Source: Isohypsibius dastychi (lineage: Eukaryota; Tardigrada; Eutardigrada; Parachela; Isohypsibiidae). Taken from it: DNA of 30,091 nt. The stretch spans positions 1 to 30,091 of the forward strand of contig JAQIWT010000174.1 of the NCBI GenBank assembly GCA_034696485.1, in the 5' to 3' direction. How positions within the stretch are numbered: position 1 is the first letter of the stretch; each line of letters opens with the position of its first letter. Both the position numbers and the translations under genes were made by a program. The notes below the pieces were generated by a model. The model saw nothing but the letters and a program-made list of their open reading frames with translations, was not told the origin of the DNA and made no database searches. This document shows positions 10,142 to 21,018 of the stretch, piece after piece.

Positions 10142-12214
10142 ATGGCTGCCGCAGCTGAGCTGAAACGAGCGCAGACTATGAAGCTGACAAATACTCAGGA
10201 ATCGTTTGCCATATTGAACAAGCTTGGTAAGTTGCAGCTTCGAAAACCTCAACAAAACCTCCAAGTTGTTTTCCAGTTATTTCTGTTCAGTATCTTGTTT
10301 TGTGCTGATGAATCTCTTGTTTCAGTGCGCACTGGGGTTAATGTCAGCGATGAAGAAGCTGTGAGAATCAAGGAGCAGTGTATTTTGGAGCTGGGAAGCA
10401 TGTTGTCGAAAGTGAAAGAAGTGCGAGGTAATTTCAGTCTCCTGGTCTGGTTTGCTTTGAGATTTAGCGTTTCCGTTCAAAATTTACGATTTTGAGTCTG
10501 GTTCGCGTCTCTGCTGAATCTGGTTCTAAGTTTAAATGGATCAAATGGGACTCGATCCATCAAATTTTGTATCGAAAATTCTTTTAAGAAGATTTTTATT
10601 CCCGATCTGAGTGTGTGACATTTCTGCGATATTTTGAGATTTTAAATTTCAAATTAACGTAACAGTATTGTTACGAAACATCGGTTGTACCTCTTTGTCT
10701 ATTTTGAATTTTTGATTTTTCCAGGTCTGCAGGCGCTGATAGTCTACACTCGTCCCTTTCTGAACTTGATCAGCAAAGCCAAAGCGGAATCTCTGGTTCG
10801 AGCGCTGGTGGATTTTTATTTCAACATGAATATGGATACTGGAGCTGAGGTTGGTTTGGTTTCACTAATGGAAACGAGGGACATTTAGGATCCAGAAAAT
10901 CGGTGTGAAATCTCAACTTCCGGTTGTGCTTCCAAGGTGGAATTGTGCAAGGAGTGTATTGATTGGAACGAGAAACGAGAAGCGAACTTATCTTCGTCAA
11001 GCATTAGAGGTATGACTGATTTCTTCGACTGACTTCCGGCTGCTGTTTGATCTTTGTATCAAGCTTGATTTTTTGTCAGATTCATTTTTTGCTCAGACTG
11101 TCGCAAGCGGTTTTCTCGGTCTTCTAGATAATCGGCTTGATTTATTCGTTCGTAGGGTGATTTTTTGGTTGTTTTTTTTCAGGCTCGTCTTTTGAACTTA
11201 TATTACGACAAAGCCCGCTATACTGATGCGATCGCGTTGGGTACGGAATATTTCAGTTATTTTTGATGAAGTATTTGAGTTTTTTTGCAGCAAGCACGTT
11301 GTTGAAGGAGCTGAAAAAAGTGGATGATAAGCAGCTTCTGGGTGATGTCCAACTTATTGAAAGCAAGACCTACTTTTCGCTTGGCGATGTACAACAGTCA
11401 AGGTAACATGCCTGTTTGCGGAAGTTCGACAATCCAGACTATTTCCGGCTTCACGATTTTTTGAAATTGATTTGATATGAATTTTCAATGTTTGAGATAA
11501 GATTAACATAGAACAGCGACGTCGCTACATTTATTGACATTTTAGATCCGCTTTAATCCGAGCAAGGCGAACTTCGTATGAGTATCAATCATCACGAGCG
11601 GTGCGAGCTGAATTGGATCTGCAGACCGGAGTTATCCACGCGTCGATAGACGATGATTTCAAAACGGCTCATTTTTATTTTCACGAATCGTTTGGTGTAT
11701 GGGATTCACTTGACGATAAACGTGCCATCATTGCGCTAAAATACACGCTTCTCTCCAAAATCATGTTGAACTCGTAAGTTTTGGAAGGATTTTCATTTCC
11801 GGTCCTAGCCCAGTGAACCATTGATTTTTGCTTTTTATACCTAAATTGATTCTTTTTTTAAGTTTGTGTACAGCATGTTGTTTAATACATGTCTTTCTCT
11901 CAGAGCTGCAGATGTAATCAGCGTTACTTCCGGGAAACTTGCTGCAAAATATGGCGGAAAGGAACTGGAAGCAATGATAAGCGTAGCCAAAGCTATCTGC
12001 GATCGAAATTTGGTTGGATTCCAAAAGGTATACTGTTTTGAAGATCCGAGTTCAGATAGTTCTTCCATCATGTTTTCGTAATGCTGAAACGTTGTTACGG
12101 AATTTGCAATGTATGGCTTTGTAGGCTTCGAAAAAATACAAGAAAGAACTTGTTGATGATGCGATCACTTTTCGTCATCTGGATAATCTGTACCGGAAAC
12201 TCAAGGAAACATTT
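10142..12214 (+). pseudogene. RPN6: Rpn6/PSMD11 proteasome lid subunit, 5' part of a chimeric gene
   Basis: Exons 10142-10226, 10326-10427, 10725-10849, 10937-11009, 11183-11240, 11291-11402, 11546-11773, 11904-12027 and the start of 12125-12525 encode about 330 residues of Rpn6. Signatures include the start MAAAAELKRAQTM, VELCKECIDWNEK, TYLRQALE-ARLLNLYYDKARY, LLKELKKVDDKQLLGDVQL and GKLAAKYGGKELEAM. Rpn6 is a helical-repeat plus PCI-domain subunit clamping the 26S proteasome lid to the core. The usual protein is about 420 residues; here the C-terminal PCI part is lost after HLDNLYRKLKETF and the exon runs on without a break into the J-domain gene. A 7-bp tandem duplication (ACGAGAA twice, 10968-10981) shifts the frame between DWNEK and RTYLRQALE; all other junctions are in phase. 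One GCGACGTCGC palindrome lies in the intron at 11515. Identity is secure; function of this copy is doubtful. Confidence 0.85.
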
Positions 12215-14381
12215 GTCAGCGACGTCGCTAAAGATTCAAATGATTCCGAACAGCTGAAGGTGGAAGGTCCTATCGGGAAAGGATGTGGCCTAACTCCTCA
12301 GCGTTTTCTCAAATATCCTCGTATGTTTGAATTTGATATTCACCCAACGTTTATCTCACTGAAGATTCTCCTAGTTCCATTGCCCATTGCCGAAACGTAT
12401 CTGCAAGCTGTACCTTGCGAGGAGTCAACGTCTCTCTCTTGCGAATTGTATGGAGGTTTCAGTATTTCTGAAGCTCGGTCAACAGTGACCATCCGTGAAC
12501 TGGCGGTTCGATTTCCTGTTCTGCGGTAAGTTTTTTGTTTTTGCAAAATACGAACTGGAATTTTGATTCAAAATGATTTATCTATTATATGTTTTACTGT
12601 GATCGTGATTTCTGATTTAATCACGAGTTATTTTCCAGAGAAATCATCGAGAAAGGACAGACTCTGAATCTTACGTTTATCAAAAGAGCCATCGTAGATC
12701 TGCTGGGAATTCCGGCGACGTCGCCTTCAGAGGATTTCCGGTCCTGTTTTCAGTTGCTGAAATTAAAACTGCACCCTGACAAGAATCCAAATGATATCAA
12801 TGCTCCCAAACGGTTCGATCGTCTTCTTCAATATCAGACCCTGTTCGATTTATTGGAAGATCCCGAAGTCTTTGATCGGTTGGCGTTTGACGGGTTCGCA
12901 GCAGGAACAGCTCTTTCCTCGCCGCATGAGGACCTTATCCAGGATGCCAGTCATTTCGCCCCAGCGGTAGATACAGTATTATCCATGAATATACCATGCA
13001 ACTTCTTCGTTCGTTTCTTCCCTGCACTCCTCAATGATGCCGTCGGTTGTCGTGAAAAAAGAGTTGGAGGCGACGTCGCCAAGGGTATTATCATTTTAGC
13101 GGAAGTTATGAGGTATGCAATTGTGTTCCAGATTTAAGAATAACCGGTAGTTCAATTAATTTACATGAATCAACATTCTTTGGATTTTTTACAGGATTTT
13201 TCCAGAAAACATCGATCAAGGAAGTGCCGGGGAATGCCACACACCTACTGCAGTTTTCAAAGAGATTTTCCACCTTATCTGTCAGTCTTTATCCTATAGC
13301 GACGTCGCTAGGCTCATGAGGTATGAACAACTAAAAATGCGCTGAGAAAGTTTATGGTTGACTGACATGAGAAATCTTGTTTAAGGTGCTTTGTTGCGAT
13401 GGAATGGAGTGATAAGGATATCTGCGACGTTCTCGTTTCGGATGCGAGACCGATGTGGAAGACCGACTTCCGCTATCAAGTCGAATACTTTGGAAGAGCA
13501 ATCGGAAACGCCTTGCACCTCAGGCGTTTACCGTTGGCAGTCCGTATAGCCGAGTGTTTTTGTCTGCCGGGAATTTGCAAACAACTGGTTCGGCAGTTTG
13601 TTTTGTTCAAAAAAGTTCAGAAGTACGATGAAATGAGCGGAAGAAAGTGGGATTTGAAGGAACAGGTTGAATCAGCGACGTCGCTCGTTAAACGTTATTT
13701 GAGCTTGGAGCTTTTTGTTCTGGCGAATCTTGACAAAAGGTATTGTAAAGTCTTTCTATTTACCAAGCAGTTAACTTACAGACCTTTTCCAGAACCCGCG
13801 AGAATTATGAGTGCCCGATGCGATACGATGCCTGCGACTTTCATGACTTGAAAGATGTGATGAATTCTCGACATGGCAATAGAAACTGCCGAATGAGATT
13901 ATTCAGCCGCGAAGAACTTGATCGACATTACAAAACATTTCATCCAAATCTGCAGGTATTTGCATCATCAGTTTATCTCGAGAATGCTGTTTTAGCGACG
14001 TCGCTCTGTTTCTTACAGGTGATTCGTTGTCGAGCGTGTGGAATGAATTATCCACTGGGAATCGCAGCCTGGGAAATTTGGATGCACCGTATTCAGCACA
14101 ATATTTACTTTACGAAGCGGAAGCGGATTTGGTCTTCAACTTGGTTATTGGAAGGGTGGGTTTCGTTTCTCTGACTGTTTTGCGACTTCGCAAGTATGGA
14201 CTGTTGTTAATTTTCATTTTGTTTCAGAGTCTGCAAAGAGCGCGCTGCGTTCTCGCTCCCACCAGGCTATCAGTTGCCGATCATTTCCATCGATTACCGG
14301 AAGCAGCACTTTCTCGACCAGCCTGTGAAGTTTACCAAGGATGGTGAGACCTATGTTTCGGTTCGTTTGTTCACACTTTAA
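12215..14381 (+). CDS. J-domain and zinc-finger-like protein fused to Rpn6 part
   Basis: Continues the Rpn6 exon 12125-12525, then exons 12639-13112, 13195-13320, 13386-13739, 13793-13955, 14019-14155 and 14228-14381 (TAA). Every junction is in phase. Counting the Rpn6 part, the chain is 902 codons once one copy of the 7-bp duplication is ignored. Near the start of the 12639 exon is a J domain: DLLGIPATSPSEDF, LKLHPDKNPNDI with the HPD motif that stimulates Hsp70 ATPase, and a final helix. The C-terminal third has Cys/His clusters resembling C2H2 fingers: YECPMRYDAC...H, NCRMRLF...H....H and IRCRACGMNY...H...H. Six palindromes fall in this part, five coding (SDVA, PATSP, GGDVA, SDVA, SATS) and one intronic (13994). 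It converges on the minus-strand transposase, whose end is 120 bp away. The role is unknown; a chaperone-linked DNA-binding accessory protein of the mobile element is an inference. Confidence 0.7.
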
Positions 14382-14500
14382 GGAACAGCTTTTGTTTTCT
14401 TGGTAGAAGTACTGTCTACCTAGTTTACGAGTTGAAGTTTCAGTTATCAGCTTTGGTTGACTTTCGCGAAGCACTGTTTTTGTTTCATTTTATGATGAGA

Positions 14501-17149
14501 CTAATCAGACAAGTAAAGAATTCGTGGAATCACGTAACCAACAGAGTAGTTCTCTAATTTAAATTCAATAGCTGGATTGAATGGTACATTTGATCGCAGC
14601 GCAATACACTCTGATTTCCATTCAAATCTGATAAAATTTGGTAAACGATAATCAGACTTAAAAGGTTTTTCTGATATCACTTCTGAAGTTCGACACAAAA
14701 AAACAGGCGACGTCGCCGGGTTTCCGTCATGAGCAATATGTTTTACCTGGAGCATTTGACCAAAATAAATCATGCTGTCAGCGAAGCCGTCGTTTTTGGA
14801 TTGCTTGATCGAAATTTTGAATCTCTTCAGGATCATCTTCGGAAAAATTTGCATAGCATCGATTTCAAGTCCGACCTCAGAGCAGTACTGTTTGAGAATA
14901 TTCCACGATGCGACGTCGCGTTTCTGTAGTGCACGCTGGTTTTCAGAATTTCCCAATAAGGTTCCATCGCAGGTTTTCAAAGCTTTTTTGTGGTGCACAG
15001 AATTTCTGGATAGTCTTTCGATGGTTGAACGTATGTCATCCGAGAGGCTCTCGTCTGGAACATTTGCGATCAAATGGTTTGTTATATCCCGCATTTGTAG
15101 CGATGAAGCAATTTCTTCGCAAACTCGATGAAATCCTTTTCGAAACTTCCCCACAACGCCGATGGCACTTTCAAATGGCATTGTCGATATTCTTGCTAAA
15201 CTCCCCAACTGCCGACAATAAAAAGGAATATGCATTATTTGATGAACATTCGAAGTCATAAAGCCTGGCCCGCAATATTTCTGGATTTTCTCCACCAATA
15301 AGGGGCATTCCTTATCTAAAGAGGCGACGTCGCCAGGTGAGATTTCATCCAAGGATGCAGTAGTTGCCACACTAATAAGCAGTTCCCACAAGTCCAGTTG
15401 TTCATCAGTAAGTGTTCCGTAAAACGCCGGCAAAGAAAAAATCAGGTGATCTCTCCATTCGTTAGCTTTAAGCTGGTTCTTTTCCCTTAGGCTGCGGATT
15501 TTTCTTGAAAATAAACTTGGGATGTCGAACTGGGATGTCTTTCCATCGATAATTTCGATCTGAGCAGGTGTGAAGTTCAGCTCGTCAAATAAAGAAGGAA
15601 GTAATCCTTTGAAGAAAAGATGCATGAAATCAACCGGAAGGCTTTTTACCCAATCGAATTTCGACAGGGCATGGAATGGTGATCTTCCCATAACACCTGC
15701 AGAACAAAGCGACGTCGCTGATCAGCGATGTTAAATCTTTAGAGTTCGAGTAGTATACACACCTTTTAATTTTGCATCTCCTGCCATTGTTTCACGTCTA
15801 GACTCGTTTTCACATAACATCAAGGTATCCGCAAGCCGGGTGATGGACTCGTCAGTGCGCATTCTTGATGGCGTTGCTTCATATAAATATGTAGCATGGT
15901 GAGACTTTGGTCTTCCGACTCGATCAGCCCAGTACGTCGTGGTCGCGATCTCACACATAGTACATCCGAATCTCCCACCTGGTCCCATTGTTCCGGATAA
16001 ATAAAAACGCTCCATTGTATCAGCCAAGCACAATATCACAAAAACACGCGACCTCGCATTCATTCCCTTACACTGCCATACAATGGGATCCGTTAGCATA
16101 GACTTCATCTCATCGATAAAATTTCGCAGCAGCTCTCTGCGAGAAGGAAAATATTTCGAGAGGCCAACCCAGATGATTTGCAATGTAGCTGTGACAACTT
16201 GCAGTTCCGGCGGAAGTTCAGCGAGTACCCAATGAACCATCCAGGCTTTGAGTTTTGAGGATTTCGACCAGGAATCAGCGCCGTCGAGGTGGATAATAAG
16301 TGTCAGATCCCAAAAGTTCAAGTTTAGGGACTTACAGAAATCTCCAGTTGCGACGTCGCGTCGAACCTCTTCTCTTGTAGTCCTTTTACTGAGTATTCCA
16401 TGAACCGTTTCGCCATACTGATTCAGTATTTTCAGAAGATTTTCCCGAATCGATACGCAAAGACTGGTACTGAAAGTCAGATTTTCGGATTTAAAAACCG
16501 CTCCTTCGATGTCGCAAATCAGCTCCTCATTCGTTAATTTTTCAGTAGACTTTCTCGACCACAATAATACTCCGTGATCCGGGCAAAAATAATTCAAGGT
16601 CATCGATGTTGCGACGTCGCTGAACATTGTTTTGAAGTGATGGAACGTGGAAGGAAATCTGGTTTTGCAATCGAGCTCACGTAAAAATAAATATGAAGTC
16701 GCCAGATTGTCTTTGAACGATTCCTTCGTATGACCGTGCTTTCTCCATTTAAGTCAATCCATCAGCAGCGATGCCGATTCTAATGGAGACAAGTCATTCC
16801 TGTCAATGGCCACCGAATAATTTTGGTCTTCCATTTCAATTCCGTCATCTGACCGTTCATTTTCGTAATCCTGGAACTCATCGGTTTCAACAATAATTCT
16901 CTCATCAGCGACGTTGCTAGCTTGGGACTCTGTTTCTCCGCTTCCAGAACAAAAACTTTTCGGGAACGCAGAAATTTTCCCAGCTGAAGTGTCGAATTGA
17001 AAATCTGGAGGTAAGAGAGCACCTGCTGCGCGTTCATCGATTTTCCGTTTTCGATTCCGCCATTCTGTAACTCGATTGGTGATAGGACGTCCATCATCGG
17101 TCAGCTTCAGCGCCTGATTCCCTTTTTTATAAATAAGGTTAGAGGACAT
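14501..17149 (-). pseudogene. CACTA/EnSpm-like DDE transposase, element 1
   Basis: Two exons on the minus strand, 17149-15763 and 15696-14501, separated by a 66-nt intron, give 860 codons with one internal TGA at 16756-16754. The frame is otherwise continuous across that stop (LLMD, stop, LKWRKHGHTKESF). Family marks are in order: basic N-terminus (EWRNRKRK), first catalytic Asp in LTLIIHLDGADSW (about residue 289), Cys pair in GRFGCTMCEIAT (about 396/399), GV-G before the second Asp in LPVDFMHLFFKGLLP (about 485), MTSNVHQIMH, and the Glu in TMPFESAIG (about 638). This is the DD-E layout of CMC (CACTA-Mirage-Chapaev) transposases, which cut and paste the element's ends. Palindromes encode NPATSP, RDVAS, GDVAS, RDVAT, SDVAT and a degenerate SNVA; one lies in the intron just before the acceptor. 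It is divergent from the BEN gene. The TGA is a nonsense mutation unless read through. Confidence 0.85.
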
Positions 17150-17469
17150 TTTCCGAAAATATTAAAACCAAAACATTCAGTTTTCAACAACCGTTATTTT
17201 CGTCTACGTTTGACGTAGCCGCGACGTCGCAACACGTATGCGTATGTCCCCACGACTGGGCCAGGTTTCCCCGCTCAAAGACAGACTTCCAGTTGGCTGA
17301 CACAACAAAGGTCTGTTTTGATCGCCTCATCCACCCCCCTTTCCCCCTCGTGCTCGCTTCACATTCTCATTTCGCGCTTTTTTCTTCAGAGCTTTTTCTT
17401 TTCATAAAGTGGTTGCTCCAGTATTTGTCTTTTCAGCTTTCAATTCTCGAATTGATTTTCATCTCAGAT
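17150..17469. promoter_or_regulatory. Divergent promoter region of transposase and BEN genes
   Basis: A 320-bp gap separates the two outward-facing genes. It contains one palindrome at 17221-17230 and pyrimidine-rich stretches (CCACCCCCCTTTCCCCCTC) leading to the BEN start. There is an AG just before the ATG context at 17467, so a 5' leader intron is possible. No TATA box stands out. Shared regulation is inferred only from the layout. Confidence 0.45.
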
Positions 17470-20400
17470 ATGTCTCGAACGCAAGTTTCTTCTACTCTTA
17501 GAAACAGGTCCTGCGTCAGAAGTCTCCAGCCTGATTTCGAAAAAGCCAGCAAAACGGCGACGTCGCCTTGTACTGCGTTCGACGAAATTTTGAAGGAACA
17601 TCGAGAGCTGGGAGGTGAGGAGTTGCCGTTCTGTAAATTTGTTCTACATTTTTCTGAACTTCCATTTGATTTTAGAATATTTGGTCGTTCAGTTCACCGA
17701 TGATCGCAAATTTCAAGTGATGTCTCCGGAAGTGGGAAAAGTCCTGCCAGTGCTTGCCATGACGAGTGTCGATGGATATTATTCGTATCCTCTCGAGCCT
17801 TCTACATTTGTGCAAGCTGTTTGGTTTGGAAAGGACAAATATGCAAACAAGCTTTTCAACGCTACAATCGTGGCCGTCTGTTCTGAGGAGTCCTCTGCTC
17901 TTAAGAAACTGGCCCTCCTGCAGAAAGCTCAAGAGGTATATGTAAATGTCTCCAAACTGTAGTATGATTTTTCACTCTGCTTTTGTTGAGGCTCTGATGA
18001 AACCAGCAAAACGCGGAGGTGCTCGTGGTCGAAAAACTGCTCCCACGCTCGAACAAGAGGATGGGAACTGTGTTCGGAGCCCGCGGAAAGAATTTCATGG
18101 AAGCGACGTCGCTGTTGATTGCCAAATGAAAGACAGTGCAGTTGACGAGGAGCAGTTCCGTGGACAGCGCAGCCCTCGAAATAACAGTCCGAGCTCTACA
18201 AGATGATCCGAGATATCGCCAAACCAGCTGAGTGGTAAGCAAAACCTTGCGAATTAGGTTTTCGAATCCTTTTCGAATTAAGTGATCCAGTAAAATTTTT
18301 GTAACTGCTGAAAATCGTACAGTTCGCAGAAATTGTTACTTCGAATTTCTTTTTACCTGGTATACTGAAAACATCTTCGATTTTAGCGACGTCGCCAGAA
18401 AAAGTTGCATCTTCGGGATATGTTCCAGAAACACCGGAAAAAGGTGCGCTGCGAACCATTTTTGTCAGTCGATTCGAAAGAACAATTAACAGAAAAATTC
18501 GATTTCAGGATTATTCGGCGACAATCTCGATGGTCAGTCTGTCACCAACTGTTTTGAGAATGGGGAGGAAGGTAATTTTGGCTGTTGTATTCTGGTCCCT
18601 CTTGTTCAGTTTGTTGATGAGTACCTGGATTGCTCACAGGTATTGGGTTCGACGAAATGGAATCGCCAGCCAGCACAAATCAGCACGATCAAATGCGAGG
18701 TGAGTTTGTAACCGATTCAACTTCGTCGGCATAGAACATAAATTTCTTAAATTCTCTCTCATAAATCGAAAATTTCCTAATCCGCCTCGTCATTACTGAA
18801 ACACTCTCATCATTCTTTCTTGATCAACATTTTATTTTTTCCTTGACTTAATTTACCTAACTTCCTAAGGTGCGACGTCGCAAGCAACTTCTCGCAGCCA
18901 GTTCAGATCAGAATCACCCATCTCGAAAGATGTCACCCCTTGTTCAGGCAAGGATTACACATTCTTAGCTCCCAACTTGATAGTTAAACTCAATTCGAGC
19001 GATTAATTTATAACTTCTCGATTTCAGGCGCGACGTCGCGAATCACCGATAGGAGGCTGGATAATCCATATTCAGTAGTTTCGGGAAACAATAAACCGTA
19101 CAAACGTAAGTCCGTTTTTTTGTGATTTCCAGTTCTAAGTGTAAGTTGCTGAAAAATTTGAATTGGAAATTGTACGATGATCATGATAGTTTCCATAATT
19201 TAAATAATTATTTTGAGCTACTTGCAGATTTTCCGATGAGTAATTTGCTCACTAAACCAGGAACTGCAAACAATTATCGACAGAGCACATCAGCGGCAGG
19301 TGTGTTCAAACTTTCAACTTTACGTTTTTTAATGCCGCCATGACAAAAGAGACAAAGTTTTAAATATTGTCCTTGGAATATTGTAAATTTGATACTATCT
19401 CAAAATAATATTACCCAAAGCAATTTTTCTACAGCATCCTTGCCACTCACCCGCGTTCCAGATAACCGGCCAACAGGAAGTGGAGGCAGTACAAAAGGTA
19501 TGCCAAAAAATATCTAAATGAATTTGCCGATTTAAACTCAGGTCTTACCAGTTGTAGGTGCGACGTCGCATTTTTCTCAGCAATCAAAAGAAGTAAGCAG
19601 TGTATCTACATTGGAAGCGACCTTGAGAGGTAAGTTACGGAGCTCACTATAAGTGTATTGCTTCATTCTGATTTCCCACTTTTTCAGCACCCAAATGTGG
19701 CGAACCTGGAGTTAGGCGGGCAACAGATGGATGCAAGAGCGGTAAGACGAAAACTGACAAATCACAGGGAATTTCTCAGACAGTTTTTCATGCTGCCTTC
19801 TGTTCATAATAAACCTGCTGTTAAACCATTTCCATCATGATTTCAAAAATAATATTGGTGTTCAAGGTGCGACGTCGCTTGGTTTGGTTGGGCGGAATGA
19901 AGGAATTGTACGGAATGGAGCAACAAAAACGGATCAACCACACTTGAAAGGTTTGTTGGCTTAGAGTTTTCTACACAAAGCCCGTATACATCCTGCTTCA
20001 ATTCGATTGCTGTTGATTTTGAAATCAACTTAATTTCGCATTCAATTGATATTATTATCTCATCTTATTTCATGTTCATGTTACAGCTGCGACGTCGCAT
20101 GGAATTTTGCAACATGGAGGAGGTTCGGGCAATGGAGAGTCTGGCAGTATGCAGCGGGCTAATGGTAAGCTCGTACCGACAGTACGAATTCCATTTTTTA
20201 ATGATTGCATTCATTAGCAGTTGCGACGTCGCGTGGGTTTCACCCTTCTGGAATACGTGGACCTTGCCGAGCTGGTCCACAAAAAGTCGTTGTAGCTCAT
20301 GATTTACCCGAAGTTCCAGAAGGTGAGATTTTGCATTTCAACTGTAAAACCGTAAAACATAATTCAGTTGTGCCAGATTGGTTTTCGATTTTGATTGTTG

Positions 20401-21018
20401 AACGGAAGGTTTTTAGCCGGGTTATTTATCTACATTTTCATTCAATAAAACCACCCTGAAGAGCAGTTTTAATATCAACCCTCTGAACGCGACGTCGCCT
20501 TAAGTGTTTTGTATTGCAGATTACAAATATCCTTGGCAGATGGACGGGTTGGGAAAGGTTCTACTTGTGCCAATGTCACCGGGAACGCCTGTCTTCATTG
20601 CCAAAATCTGGAAGACGTTTCTCGGAAAAGAAGAGCAACAACGGCTTCCAAATGAAAAGTTCCTCCGCGTTCTTCTCACGAAGTTATTTCCGGATGACTA
20701 CTCAGTTGAAGCTCTTTTCATCCGGGCTTTAGAGATGAAACATCATGGTTGTCCGAAAGTCGGAATGCCAATGTTAATTGGGGAAGGATGTGTCCAGACT
20801 ATCAAAGGTTAGCGACGTCGCTGCTGTTTCGAATGAAACAAATTTGACACAAAAATTGTGTTTCAGCATATTTGATGATGCAAGATCGCCCTATTTCTGG
20901 GAATTGGGTGAAATAGACCTTGACACAATGGAAGGATGACAAGTTTGATGTCCTGAATAAGAAATACTTCCCGGAAGCCCGACGCAAGCGAAAAAGCGAT
21001 GCTGTGGAAGAAGCCTGA
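17470..21018 (+). pseudogene. BEN-domain protein with BEND5-like N-terminus, element 1
   Basis: Seventeen exons: 17470-17614, 17676-17935, 17991-18234, 18387-18443, 18509-18571, 18640-18699, 18870-18947, 19028-19105, 19228-19299, 19435-19497, 19558-19629, 19688-19741, 19867-19950, 20087-20164, 20221-20322, 20520-20807 and 20867-21018. All join in phase to 649 codons with two internal stops (TGA 18204, TAG 20914). Exon 2 encodes a small barrel-like module (EYLVVQFTDDRKFQV, then FVQAVWFGKDKYANKLFNATI) resembling the N-terminus of BEND5. Exons 16-17 encode a BEN-like domain (FLRVLLTKLFPDDYSVEAL, then CVQTIKAYLMMQDR) and a basic tail. BEN domains bind DNA, often palindromic sites. Exons 4-15 are all symmetric phase-1 cassettes of 54-102 nt; seven start with the palindrome as (G/A/V)ATS. 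The intron after 18947 uses a GC donor. A DNA-binding partner of the transposase is the likely role. Confidence 0.7.

Noticed and set aside
14729-15261. Overlapping plus-strand open frames opposite the transposase
   Set aside because: They are shadows of the transposase exon, which has catalytic motifs and a proper intron.
12639-17149. Giant-virus-like or Polinton-like element, suggested by J-domain, MCM and P-loop genes in one window
   Set aside because: No capsid, packaging ATPase, integrase or protein-primed polymerase is visible, and both transposases are of the CACTA type. The genes also have many introns.
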